NCBI GenBank assembly: GCA_023401495.1
Contig: JAEXDU010000037.1
Coordinates: 1-17,580, forward strand
Source: Bacillota bacterium
GTDB taxonomy: Bacteria > Bacillota > Clostridia > Oscillospirales > Acutalibacteraceae
DNA length: 17,580 bases
Reading direction: 5' to 3'
Below are positions 1 to 7,156 of the stretch, one piece after another. The position numbers and the translations under genes were made by a program. Under the pieces are notes generated by a model that worked only from the letters and a program-made list of their open reading frames with translations, was not told the DNA's origin and did no database searches. Each line of letters starts with the position of its first letter. Position 1 is the first letter of the stretch.

Positions 1-45
1 CAGATTGATATTTTTCTGGCAAACTAAAATAAAGGAGGCTTTTTT

Positions 46-1155
46 ATGGCAAATATTATCGGCAGCCCGGAACGTTACATTCAGGGCAGAGGAGTTCTGA
101 AAGAGCTATGCAAGCACGTGGAACGCGTCGGTAAGGCACCTTTTATTCTGGTGAGCGCATCTGGGAAAAAGCGCGTGGAAGCACCGATTGCGGAAAGCGC
201 AAAGGAACATAACACCCCGCTGACCTATGAAGTATTTGGCGGTGAATGCTGCCGCACCGAGATCAACCGTTTGATCAAGGCTTTTGAGGCGTCTGGAAGC
301 GACGTGATCGTCGGCATCGGCGGCGGTAAAATTCACGACACGGCCAAGGCGGTTGCTCATTATACCAACTCGCCGGTTGTGATCGTTCCCACGATTGCCG
401 CAACAGATGCTCCCTGCAGCGCGCTGTCTGTGATCTACACAGACGACGGCGTGTTCGAGGAATATCTGTTTTTGCCGAAAAGCCCCAACATTGTGTTGGT
501 CGATATTGATATTATCAGCAAGGCGCCCGCTAGACTGCTGGTCTCTGGCATGGGGGACGCTTTGGCTACTTATTTCGAGGCCCGCGCCTGCAAGCAGTCC
601 GACAGCCCGAACTTCCTTGGCGGGAAATACACCGTTACCTCCATGGCGATCGCGCGGCTGTGCTACGACACACTGCTGGCCGACGGCCTGAAAGCGCTCG
701 TCTCTGTAAAAGCCGGTTCCTGCAGCAAGGCGCTGGAAAACACCGTGGAAGCAAACACCTACCTTTCCGGCATCGGGTTTGAAAGCTGCGGTATCGCCGC
801 CGCCCACGCGATTCACAACGGCTTTACGGCGATCGAAGAAACCCATCATTATTATCACGGCGAGAAGGTCGCGATCGGCACGCTTTCTCAGCTGGTGCTG
901 GAAAACGCAAGCAAAGCGGAGATGGACGAGGTTTACGGCTTCTGCCTGGATGTCGGCCTGCCCACCACGCTGTCTGACCTTGGAATCCAGGAAGTCAACC
1001 GCGAGCAGCTGATGAAGGTAGCCGAGCTGGCCTGCGCGCCGAACGACACCATGGGCAACATGCCGTTTGCCGTCACCCCGCAGATGGTATGCGACGCCAT
1101 CATCGGCGCTGACGCGCTCGGCCGTTATTACAAGGAACAGCGCGCAAAAGCGTAA
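46..1155 (+). CDS. gldA: Glycerol dehydrogenase (iron-containing ADH family)
   Basis: 369-residue NAD-dependent polyol dehydrogenase that would oxidise glycerol to dihydroxyacetone in the cytoplasm (or run in reverse). The GGG-rich nucleotide loop is seen near residues 91-95 (VGIGGGK), followed by the family's VPTIAATDAPCS segment. The metal ligands of GldA enzymes are present: the Asp of GDALATYFEARAC, the His of AAHAIHNGFTA and the His of HHYYHGEKVAIG. Length matches GldA (about 365-370). An AAAGGAGG ribosome binding site lies just before the ATG. A terminator follows directly, so it ends its own transcript; its promoter lies before the window. GldA-type enzymes also act on other small diols and ketols, so the physiological substrate is not certain. 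Family assignment is firm. Confidence 0.93.
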   Translation: MANIIGSPERYIQGRGVLKELCKHVERVGKAPFILVSASGKKRVEAPIAESAKEHNTPLTYEVFGGECCRTEINRLIKAFEASGSDVIVGIGGGKIHDTAKAVAHYTNSPVVIVPTIAATDAPCSALSVIYTDDGVFEEYLFLPKSPNIVLVDIDIISKAPARLLVSGMGDALATYFEARACKQSDSPNFLGGKYTVTSMAIARLCYDTLLADGLKALVSVKAGSCSKALENTVEANTYLSGIGFESCGIAAAHAIHNGFTAIEETHHYYHGEKVAIGTLSQLVLENASKAEMDEVYGFCLDVGLPTTLSDLGIQEVNREQLMKVAELACAPNDTMGNMPFAVTPQMVCDAIIGADALGRYYKEQRAKA

Positions 1156-1180
1156 CAGCAGCCTGTCAATCAATGGAGAT

Positions 1181-1216
1181 AAGGCAGATGTATCATCCGG
1201 TGCGTCTGCCTTTTTT
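1181..1216 (+). terminator. Intrinsic terminator after gldA
   Basis: A 10-bp stem, AAGGCAGATG (1181-1190) with CGTCTGCCTT, with one G-U pair, followed by a run of six or more T at 1209-1216. It separates gldA from the DsrE-like gene. Confidence 0.85.
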
Positions 1217-1241
1217 GCTTTATCCTATATCAGGCGAAAGC

Positions 1242-1267
1242 AGTGTCATTCCGCGGCGAACGACACT
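1242..1267 (+). repeat. Inverted repeat upstream of the DsrE-like gene
   Basis: AGTGTC (1242-1247) and GACACT (1262-1267) flank a 14-base GC-rich spacer, followed by a T-rich stretch and the ribosome binding site of the DsrE-like gene. It could be a leader hairpin or an operator half-site pair. I could not identify a convincing promoter for the gene in this gap. Confidence 0.35.
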
Positions 1268-1294
1268 TGTGTTTTTGTGGAAGGGGGAAATCCA

Positions 1295-1639
1295 ATGAAT
1301 GTTAACGTTGTTTTTCACATTGATGAATCCGCCAAATGGGAGCTGGTACTCAGGAACGCCTCTCATCTGATCCAAATGGTGGACACACCGGATTCTGATA
1401 TCAGAATCGTAGCCAATTCGGAGGCGGTGCGCGAGCTGGTTCCCCAGTCTGCGGGCTCCGCCCTGCCAATGATGCAGAAGCTTGCGGAGCAAGGGGTTCA
1501 TTTCGCAGCGTGCAACAATTCTTTGAACAGCTTCGGCATCCGCCCGCAGGAGCTTGTTCCGTTTGCCGAGGTGGTACCGGCCGGTGTTCTGGAGCTCACT
1601 CTGCGCCAGCGGGAAGGCTACGCCTATCTGAAACCCTGA
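1295..1639 (+). CDS. DsrE/YchN-like small sulfur-relay-type protein
   Basis: 114 residues, starting at the ATG preceded by AAGGGGG; an open frame extends further upstream but has no supported start. The protein opens with a beta-strand-rich VNVVFHIDE segment, then a helix and an IRIVANSEAV strand. It carries the conserved cysteine of DsrE-fold proteins in FAACNNSLNSFGI (about residue 70), the equivalent of the FxxCxNTM motif in the family. DsrE-fold proteins form small homo-oligomers, and some carry persulfide on that cysteine, but the single-domain YchN-like members have no settled role. It stands alone between two terminators, so context gives no pathway. Fold assignment is fairly secure; function is unknown. 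Confidence 0.75.
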   Translation: MNVNVVFHIDESAKWELVLRNASHLIQMVDTPDSDIRIVANSEAVRELVPQSAGSALPMMQKLAEQGVHFAACNNSLNSFGIRPQELVPFAEVVPAGVLELTLRQREGYAYLKP

Positions 1640-1661
1640 TGTTCTCACCCCGTTGTTTCAA

Positions 1662-1712
1662 AAAGGGGCAGGGACAGTTCTATCGGTTGGATAGACCTGT
1701 CCCTGCCCCTTT
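1662..1712. terminator. Strong bidirectional terminator hairpin
   Basis: A perfect 16-bp stem: AAAGGGGCAGGGACAG (1662-1677) with its complement at 1697-1712. A second inner stem, CTATC/GATAG, caps it. T-rich tails lie on both sides (GCTTTTAG on the plus strand, TTTTTGAAAC on the minus strand). It sits exactly between the convergent DsrE-like and DUF3842 genes, so it can end both transcripts. The GGGGCAGGGACAG sequence also resembles dispersed REP-like palindromes, which I cannot test here. Confidence 0.85.
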
Positions 1713-1725
1713 GCTTTTAGCCCTT

Positions 1726-2163
1726 TTACAGTCCCTCCAGAGCCCTAATTTCTTCTTCGAAAATCTGTGCGGCCGCCTCAAGGTAAAATTTGATGCTCTG
1801 GTTTGTTCCGTCCGCCAGCCTGATGTTACACTGGCGGGAGGGAATCACAATTTTCACCGCGTCGCTCGCGCCGATCGCCTCCGCCATTTTAGGCGTTAAT
1901 TCCCCAAGCAGACCGTTCGGCATCAAAATCCCGATCGGCCCGGCGAGAATATGCATTTTCGCGGCGTTGAAAGCAATCGCATTCTCCCCTGTCGCTCCGT
2001 CATTCGCGCCGCCTTTGATCATGTTCGCGGTAGCCACAGCATTGGTGCCTAACGCGATGATGGCAATGTCCGGACGAACCTGTTTAAAGCGCTCGATCAA
2101 AGCTTTCCCGATGCCGCCGCCCTGCCCGTCCACAACTGCCACCTGTATCCGTCCATGTTTCAT
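1726..2163 (-). CDS. DUF3842 family protein
   Basis: 145 residues of a conserved but uncharacterised Firmicutes family. The N-terminus shows the family hallmark VAVVDGQGGGIGKALIERFK (about residues 8-27), which resembles a nucleotide-binding GxGGGxG loop after a first beta strand, like a Rossmann-type protein. Further conserved features are IIALGTNAVATANMIKGGAND and the hydrophobic HILAGPIGILMPNGLLGELT. The start is the ATG at 2163, with a modest CAGGGA upstream; a TTGACA promoter lies about 70 bases further up. It is monocistronic and ends at the strong hairpin shared with the DsrE-like gene. Family recognition is confident from these motifs; biochemical role unknown. Confidence 0.85.
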   Translation of the reverse strand: MKHGRIQVAVVDGQGGGIGKALIERFKQVRPDIAIIALGTNAVATANMIKGGANDGATGENAIAFNAAKMHILAGPIGILMPNGLLGELTPKMAEAIGASDAVKIVIPSRQCNIRLADGTNQSIKFYLEAAAQIFEEEIRALEGL

Positions 2164-2235
2164 CGCTTTCCCTGTCCTGCCTCAGCATTTGCTGTAAATT
2201 CGGCTTTTTCAAGCCCGGAATTTCTTCTCACCCTT

Positions 2236-2264
2236 ACCTTAAACAGTTCTGCGCCATTTGTCAA
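2236..2264 (-). promoter_or_regulatory. Promoter for the DUF3842 gene
   Basis: On the minus strand a perfect TTGACA (-35, 2264-2259) is followed after 17 bases by TAAGGT (-10, 2241-2236). Start of transcription would be near 2229, about 65 bases before the ATG. The -10 box is only a partial match. Confidence 0.5.
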
Positions 2265-2417
2265 TCTTTTCAGGAAAATACTTTGAGTCATTCAAGGGGA
2301 TCATCCATTCACTTGAATGACCTGTTGCACGTACAGCGATTTCTTTCTTTCCCTGCCGCAGGGGAAGAAATTCAAAAACTTTTTCAAAGCGGCATTCCGA
2401 ATCATGCGCATCGCTAC

Positions 2418-2447
2418 TTGACCGCAGGGCAAAAAAATTGATATAAT
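2418..2447 (+). promoter_or_regulatory. Sigma-70-type promoter of the larB leader
   Basis: TTGACC (2418-2423), an 18-base spacer and a perfect TATAAT (2442-2447). Transcription would begin around 2454 and give a leader of about 200 nt before larB. Confidence 0.7.
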
Positions 2448-2454
2448 AACCATA

Positions 2455-2632
2455 TTCTATAATATCATACTGGGGTCTGGAAGATCCTTTACAGCCTCTG
2501 AAGAGCCTGTGTATTTTCATAACGCAAAAACAAATCACGCCGTGTATGAGACTCCTCCTACGCGGTATGCGTGAAATCTTACTGAAGTATCGTACCTGAA
2601 GGTATGCCTTTTTAGGGCATACCCTTTTTATT
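2455..2632 (+). ncRNA. Structured leader of larB, candidate transcription-attenuating riboswitch
   Basis: Seen in the sequence: a three-way junction can form with P1 ATAC/GTAT (2467-2470 with 2511-2514), P2 GGGTCT/AGATCC (2473-2487) and P3 (2491-2510, ACAG/CTGT and CTC/GAG with a TGAA loop). A further long hairpin spans 2536-2573 (CACGC and CGTGTA pairing with TACGCG and GCGTG). CGTACC (2591-2596) can pair either with GGTATG at 2564-2569, which breaks the long hairpin, or with GGTATG at 2601-2606, which breaks the terminator at 2601-2632. That is the layout of a ligand-controlled attenuator. I could not match it to NiCo, cobalamin, TPP, SAM, purine, Moco, ZTP, THF, fluoride or T-box signatures from memory. 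A link to nickel or the pincer cofactor is inference from the gene it precedes. Confidence 0.5.
2601..2632 (+). terminator. Attenuator-type terminator just before larB
   Basis: A perfect 8-bp stem, GGTATGCC (2601-2608) with GGCATACC (2616-2623), a 7-base loop and CTTTTTATT. It ends 8 bases before the larB ribosome binding site and lies downstream of the promoter at 2418-2447, with no gene in between. Its likely role is therefore to attenuate larB, not to end an upstream gene. Confidence 0.8.
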
Positions 2633-2654
2633 GGCAAATGAGGAGGAACCCTTT

Positions 2655-3428
2655 ATGGATACCGAAAGAGATGTTCTGTCTCTGCTGAATCATGTGGCTG
2701 ATGGAACCGTTCGGCCGGAGGACGCTTTGCTTCAGCTCAAGCTCGCGCCCTTCGAGGATTTGGGCTATGCCAAGGTGGACCATCACCGCGGCCTGCGCCA
2801 GGGAGTGCCGGAAGTGATTTACGGGCAGTCAAAAACGCCGGAGCAGATTTCCGGAATTTTGGTGGCGCTTCGGGCGCGCGGCTGCAAAAATATCCTTGTC
2901 ACCCGCATCACGCAGGAAACCGCGGATTTGATTGCGAAAGACGCGGAGATTACCTATGAACCCCTGGCAAAGCTGGCGGTTGCGTTTCCCGAAGAGACAG
3001 AGAAACACGGTTCCATTGTGGTGGCCACCGGCGGTACAAGCGACATGGGCGTAGCGGAAGAAGCCGCCCTGACGGCGGAGGCTCTGGGGAATTCCGTGAC
3101 GCGGGTCTACGACGTGGGGGTGGCCGGGCTGCACCGGCTGCTCAGCAACTTAAAGCCCTTGATGACCGCCCGGGTGGTGATTGCCGTCGCGGGCATGGAG
3201 GGAGCCCTCGCAAGCGTGATCGGCGGGCTGGTCGACTGCCCGGTGATCGCCGTGCCGACCAGCGTCGGATATGGGGCAAGCTTCGGGGGAGTCGCGGCGC
3301 TGTTATCCATGCTGAACTCCTGTGCCTCCGGCGTGAGCGTGGTCAATATCGATAATGGATTTGGGGCCGGGTATCTGGCCAGCCAAATCAATCATATGGG
3401 AGAACCGGCACGCAGAAGTGTGCCTTGA
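2655..3428 (+). CDS. larB: Nickel-pincer cofactor biosynthesis protein LarB
   Basis: 257 residues. LarB carboxylates the nicotinate ring of nicotinic acid adenine dinucleotide and hydrolyses the product, the first step toward the nickel-pincer nucleotide used by lactate racemase (LarA) and relatives. The N-terminal part carries the family's DHHRGLRQGVPEVIYGQSKT segment; the C-terminal half is the PurE-like (AIR carboxylase) domain, with VVATGGTSDMGVAEEAA, AGMEGALASVIGGLVDCPVIAVPTSVGYGASFGG and VVNIDNGFGAGYLA. The ATG at 2655 is chosen for the AGGAGG 8 bases upstream, over an in-frame TTG at 2631 inside the terminator tail. larC, larE and larA are not in the window, so a complete pathway cannot be shown here. 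A metal-uptake-type ABC transporter follows. Confidence 0.92.
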   Translation: MDTERDVLSLLNHVADGTVRPEDALLQLKLAPFEDLGYAKVDHHRGLRQGVPEVIYGQSKTPEQISGILVALRARGCKNILVTRITQETADLIAKDAEITYEPLAKLAVAFPEETEKHGSIVVATGGTSDMGVAEEAALTAEALGNSVTRVYDVGVAGLHRLLSNLKPLMTARVVIAVAGMEGALASVIGGLVDCPVIAVPTSVGYGASFGGVAALLSMLNSCASGVSVVNIDNGFGAGYLASQINHMGEPARRSVP

Positions 3429-3469
3429 ATTCTGCAAATGATTTAACGATTATTTTAAAATTTGTGGCC

Positions 3470-3517
3470 AAGAGGGTCGCTATTACGCCAGCAGGCGTTT
3501 TGGCGGCTCTTCTTTTT
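3470..3517 (+). terminator. Terminator-like hairpin between larB and the transporter operon
   Basis: AAGAG/CTCTT (3470-3474 with 3507-3511) encloses TCGC/GCGG (one G-U pair) and ACGCC/GGCGT with an AGCA loop, followed by CTTTTTAT. A weak promoter candidate lies just upstream (TTGAAT 3425-3430, 17 bases, GATTAT 3448-3453). The hairpin may therefore end larB transcription or partly attenuate a transcript entering the transporter genes. Confidence 0.6.
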
Positions 3518-3602
3518 ATCTGCAGAAATTGTTTGAACGTCTGGTCTTTCAAGCACTGGAAATCAACATGGTATTGAAAAAGAGAAGCGAGGAGCATTTT
3601 GA

Positions 3603-4607
3603 ATGCTGGAAAACGATCATTTGTCCTTCCTGAAAAAAATCCTGCTGCGGCTGCTCGGCTTCGCACTGACGATGCTGATTCTCTCGATTGTGGCATTCTG
3701 CTTTGCAAGATGCGCGCCGGGCGACCCGCTGCAATCCTTTTACGGCGATGCGGTGGAATCGATGACCTCGGAAGAGCTGGCGGCCGCCCGTACCCGTTTG
3801 GGGCTGGACGCGCCCCTAGCCACGCAGTATGTCCGGTGGATCGGGAACGCCTTTCACGGGGATTTCGGTTTGTCTTTGAAATATAAAAAACCTGCGATGG
3901 ACGTTGTTTCCCCGCTGATCGGCAACACGCTGATTCTGGGATTCACCTCCTATCTGCTGGTGTTTCTTCTTGCCACCCTGCTGGCGGTGGCCTGCGCCCT
4001 GCATGAGGACTCTTTGCCCGACCGCCTGATCTGTAAGATCGGAACGGCAATTTACTATCTCCCCTCTTTCTGGCTCGGCGTTGTTCTGATCCTGATTTTC
4101 AGTATTCACCTGAAATGGTTCCCCAGCAGCGGCGCCTACGACATCGGCAGAGCCGGGGACATTCTGAACCGCCTTCGTCACATGGTGTTGCCCCTTGTGG
4201 TCATGGTCGTCAGCCACCTTTGGTACTACGCCTACATGATCCGCGGCAAGCTGCTGGACGAGCTTCGGCAGGACTACGTTCTTCTGGCAAAGGGAAAGGG
4301 TCTGACGAATCGGCAGATTGTGTGGAAGCACTGCCTGCGCAACGTGGCCCCTACGATTGTCAGCATCATGGCCATCTCGATTCCCCATGTTCTGAGCGGC
4401 ACCTATATTGCAGAGGCGGTGTTCAACTACCCCGGAATCGGCGCGCTCTCGATTGAAAGCGCAAAATACCACGATTATAATCTGCTGATGCTTCTGGTGC
4501 TGATCACCGGCGCGCTGGTGATCCTGAGCAGCATGGCGGCGCAGACGGTCAACGAGGTGATTGATCCCCGCATGAAAGAAACGGGGGTGTCCGCGTGGCA
4601 GAGATAA
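3603..4607 (+). CDS. ABC transporter permease, NikB/DppB class
   Basis: 334-residue inner-membrane permease of the nickel/peptide ABC importer class. A hydrophobic helix near residues 14-35 precedes the family's N-terminal FCFARCAPGDPL motif. The ABC-coupling EAA loop is seen as YVLLAKGKGLTNRQIVWKHCLRN, about residues 225-250, and the NYPGIGALSIESAKYHDY signature follows. About six membrane segments are apparent. The start has a GAGGAG site 8 bases upstream. Its last 13 bases overlap the next permease gene, so the two are translationally coupled. Nickel is the favoured substrate because larB precedes the operon, but sequence alone does not separate nickel, peptide and metallophore systems of this class. 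Confidence 0.85.
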   Translation: MLENDHLSFLKKILLRLLGFALTMLILSIVAFCFARCAPGDPLQSFYGDAVESMTSEELAAARTRLGLDAPLATQYVRWIGNAFHGDFGLSLKYKKPAMDVVSPLIGNTLILGFTSYLLVFLLATLLAVACALHEDSLPDRLICKIGTAIYYLPSFWLGVVLILIFSIHLKWFPSSGAYDIGRAGDILNRLRHMVLPLVVMVVSHLWYYAYMIRGKLLDELRQDYVLLAKGKGLTNRQIVWKHCLRNVAPTIVSIMAISIPHVLSGTYIAEAVFNYPGIGALSIESAKYHDYNLLMLLVLITGALVILSSMAAQTVNEVIDPRMKETGVSAWQR

Positions 4608-5500
4608 ACGATCCACGATTCCGGGTGGTCGGCCCCGGCTGGAAGGAACATCGGCCTGTCATTCAAAAGCCGACGCTGCGAAAACGCCTGAAGGGCAAGC
4701 CGATTCCGGCGCTGATTCTGTTGCTTTTGATTGTGATGGGCTGCGTGTTTACCGACAGACTGGCGAATCACGACCCTGCCGGGTTCTATTTACAGCACTT
4801 AAATCAGGCGCCGAATTCGGAATTCTACTTCGGAACGGATTCTTTGGGGCGCGACATTTACTCCATGATCTGGTACGGCGGCAGAGTATCCCTTTCCATT
4901 GGCCTGATGAGCATGGCGATTATCTGTATCATCGGCATTCCCTATGGGTGCATCAGCGGCCTGGCCAACACGAAGGTGGATGCGGCGATGATGCGGATCG
5001 CGGAAGTGGCCAGCAGCATCCCGAATCTTCTGACCGTTCTTTTGCTCGTATCCGTGATTGGAAAGCAGAACACCTTTACCCTTTCTTTTATCATCGGCAT
5101 CACAGGATGGTTCCCGCTGGCCCGTATCGTGCGCAGCGAGGTGCGCCAGATTCGCAGCAGCGAGTATGTTCTGGCCGCACGCTGCATGGGCGTCAGCTTC
5201 CCAAAAATCATGACGCGCCATCTGATCCCGAACTTTGTTTCTTCTATTCTGTTTGTCGTGATTTCCAGCATCAGCTCAAGCATGTCGATGGAATCGACCC
5301 TCAGCTTTCTCGGGCTTGGGCTGCCTGTAGATGTTATTTCGTGGGGCAGTATGCTCTCGCTTGCCAACCGGGCATTGTTGCTGGATACCTGGTGGGTCAT
5401 CATCATTCCCGGCGTTTTTCTGCTCGTTACATTGAACTGCATCACCAGCCTGGGGAACTTTTACCGCAAAGAAACCAACAAAAAACACAGCAATCTGTAA
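4595..5500 (+). CDS. ABC transporter permease, NikC/DppC class
   Basis: 301-residue second permease of the importer, pairing with the NikB-class protein in the membrane. The start is a GTG with GGGGG 7 bases upstream, inside the end of the preceding gene. A cytoplasmic basic N-terminus leads to the first membrane helix (about residues 36-52). The family's HYFGTDSLGRDI-type motif is seen as FYFGTDSLGRDIYS, the EAA loop as EYVLAARCMGVSFPKIMTRHLIPN, and the conserved STLSFLGLGLPVDVISWG near the C-terminus. Length is typical (about 280-300). A 42-base gap with a new ribosome binding site separates it from the lipoprotein gene. Confidence 0.85.
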   Translation: MAEINDPRFRVVGPGWKEHRPVIQKPTLRKRLKGKPIPALILLLLIVMGCVFTDRLANHDPAGFYLQHLNQAPNSEFYFGTDSLGRDIYSMIWYGGRVSLSIGLMSMAIICIIGIPYGCISGLANTKVDAAMMRIAEVASSIPNLLTVLLLVSVIGKQNTFTLSFIIGITGWFPLARIVRSEVRQIRSSEYVLAARCMGVSFPKIMTRHLIPNFVSSILFVVISSISSSMSMESTLSFLGLGLPVDVISWGSMLSLANRALLLDTWWVIIIPGVFLLVTLNCITSLGNFYRKETNKKHSNL

Positions 5501-5542
5501 TCCATAGGTGTTCCCTGTGTTACAATTTGAGGAGGAAAAGAA

Positions 5543-7141
5543 ATGATACGTAAAAAAGCAGTCAAAGGATTCTCTCTGCTTCTCGCTTTCTGTCTGCTGT
5601 TCTCTCTGGTCGCCTGCACCGGCTCAGGCAATCAGGCGGGCGGCTCCGCTTCCGCCGCTGGGGAGTCGGAGGACCTCTCCAACACTCTTGTATACGCGGG
5701 GGAATCGGAAAGCACCATCAACCCTGTTCTGAATAATCACGACGAGCTGCCCGACCTGATTTTCTCGGGCCTGATGAAATACGACGGCGGCGGCACGCCG
5801 GTCTGCGATCTGGCGGAAAGCTACGATTACGACAACGCGGCTCTCACCTACACCTTTCATCTGCGCGGCGGAGTCAAGTGGCACGACGGCAAGGAGTTCA
5901 CGGCGGACGACGTCGTTTATACGTATGGTCTTCTAACCAAAGACAAATCCCTGTCCTCCACCATCACGAGCAATTATGAAGACATTATCAGCATCACTGC
6001 GTCGGACAAATCCACCGTTGTCATTCGGCTTGGCAAATACGACGCCGCCATGCTCGATTACTTTACCATTGGGATTCTACCGAAGCACCTGACCGAAGGG
6101 CAGGACATCAACACCATGGCCTTTAATCAGACCCCCGTCGGCACGGGCCGCTACCGATTCGTAAAATGGGATACCGCCGGCGGCAGAATCGTTCTGGAAC
6201 GAAACAGCGCTTATTACGGCAAGGTGCCGAACATAGAGCGCGTGATCTATAAAACCGTTGCTGTGGAAAGTACCAAGGCCACCATGCTGCAGTCCGGCGA
6301 GGCGGATTTGGCCTGGCTGAACGCCAAATATGCCAACACCTTTCGCGGAAAGGACGGCTACCAAAACATCGATTTCAAGACCGCCGACTACCGCGGCATC
6401 TCGATGGATTTCGGCACAAAATTCTGGCAGGAGAACGGCGACTCGATCGGCGTGCTGAGCTATGCCATCGATAAAGAAGCGATTGTAAAAAGCGTGCTGG
6501 CCGGACGCGGCGTTGCGGCATACAGCCCGATTCAGCTGAACCGCTTCGGCGGCAACACCGCGGCGGATATTTACCCGTATGACCTGAATCAATTCGCACA
6601 GCAGATGGAAAAGCTGGGCTGGGCAAAGGGCAGCGACGGCATCTACGAGCGCCGCGGCGAAAAATTTCACTTTACCATTCAGGTACGCGACTATGAAGAG
6701 GAGCGCGTCGATATTGCCAACCTGTGCGCCAGCCAGCTGAAGGCAGCCGGTGTGGATATGGAGGTTGTGCTCGTGACGAAATTCGACTGGAAGGCCGGCT
6801 ACAATGGCTTTTTATCCGGCTACGCGGCGCAGTTCGACCCCGATATGTTCTATAAAAACTACGTGACCGGCGCAAGCGACAACACGATGAAGTACTCTAA
6901 CGCCCGTGTGGATCAGCTGCTGTCTGAGGGCCGCCACACAAAAGATGAATCCAAAAGAAAGCAGATTTATCAGGAATTCGAGGCAGCCTACGCGCAGCAG
7001 CCCGGCGTTGTTCTGGTTGCGTTTTTGGACGGCTGCTACGTCAGCATCAAGGGCCTTAGCGGGCTCGACACCACGCGGCTTCTGGGGCACCACGCGGTCG
7101 GCGTGCTGTGGAACATTGAGGACTGGACACTGAATAAATAA
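5543..7141 (+). CDS. Extracellular solute-binding lipoprotein, family 5 (NikA/OppA class)
   Basis: 532 residues. A basic N-terminus, hydrophobic segment and LVAC lipobox with Cys25 as the lipidation site mark it as an anchored lipoprotein; a Gly/Ser/Ala linker follows. The SBP_bac_5 domain is clear from VCDLAESYDYDNAALTYTFHLRGGVKWHDGKEFTADDVVYTY (about residues 88-130) and TPVGTGRYRFVKW. It captures the ligand outside the cell and hands it to the two upstream permeases. Strong GAGGAGG site before the ATG. Family 5 proteins bind nickel complexes, peptides or other small solutes. The larB neighbour favours nickel, perhaps as a chelate, but I see no diagnostic nickel-site residues I can point to. 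Confidence 0.85.
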   Translation: MIRKKAVKGFSLLLAFCLLFSLVACTGSGNQAGGSASAAGESEDLSNTLVYAGESESTINPVLNNHDELPDLIFSGLMKYDGGGTPVCDLAESYDYDNAALTYTFHLRGGVKWHDGKEFTADDVVYTYGLLTKDKSLSSTITSNYEDIISITASDKSTVVIRLGKYDAAMLDYFTIGILPKHLTEGQDINTMAFNQTPVGTGRYRFVKWDTAGGRIVLERNSAYYGKVPNIERVIYKTVAVESTKATMLQSGEADLAWLNAKYANTFRGKDGYQNIDFKTADYRGISMDFGTKFWQENGDSIGVLSYAIDKEAIVKSVLAGRGVAAYSPIQLNRFGGNTAADIYPYDLNQFAQQMEKLGWAKGSDGIYERRGEKFHFTIQVRDYEEERVDIANLCASQLKAAGVDMEVVLVTKFDWKAGYNGFLSGYAAQFDPDMFYKNYVTGASDNTMKYSNARVDQLLSEGRHTKDESKRKQIYQEFEAAYAQQPGVVLVAFLDGCYVSIKGLSGLDTTRLLGHHAVGVLWNIEDWTLNK

Positions 7142-7156
7142 ACAAAGAGGTTGCCA

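Noticed and set aside
106..1173. 355-residue open frame on the minus strand
   Set aside because: Antisense to the clear gldA gene; composition is rich in Arg, Val and His with no family motif. It is a codon-bias shadow.
2455..2632. Assignment of the larB leader to the NiCo riboswitch
   Set aside because: The gene context made it attractive, but I could not find the conserved G-rich junction sequences of that class; left as unassigned.
2239..2637. 132-residue open frame on the minus strand across the larB leader
   Set aside because: It overlaps the larB promoter, leader and terminator, starts inside the terminator tail and shows no recognisable domain.
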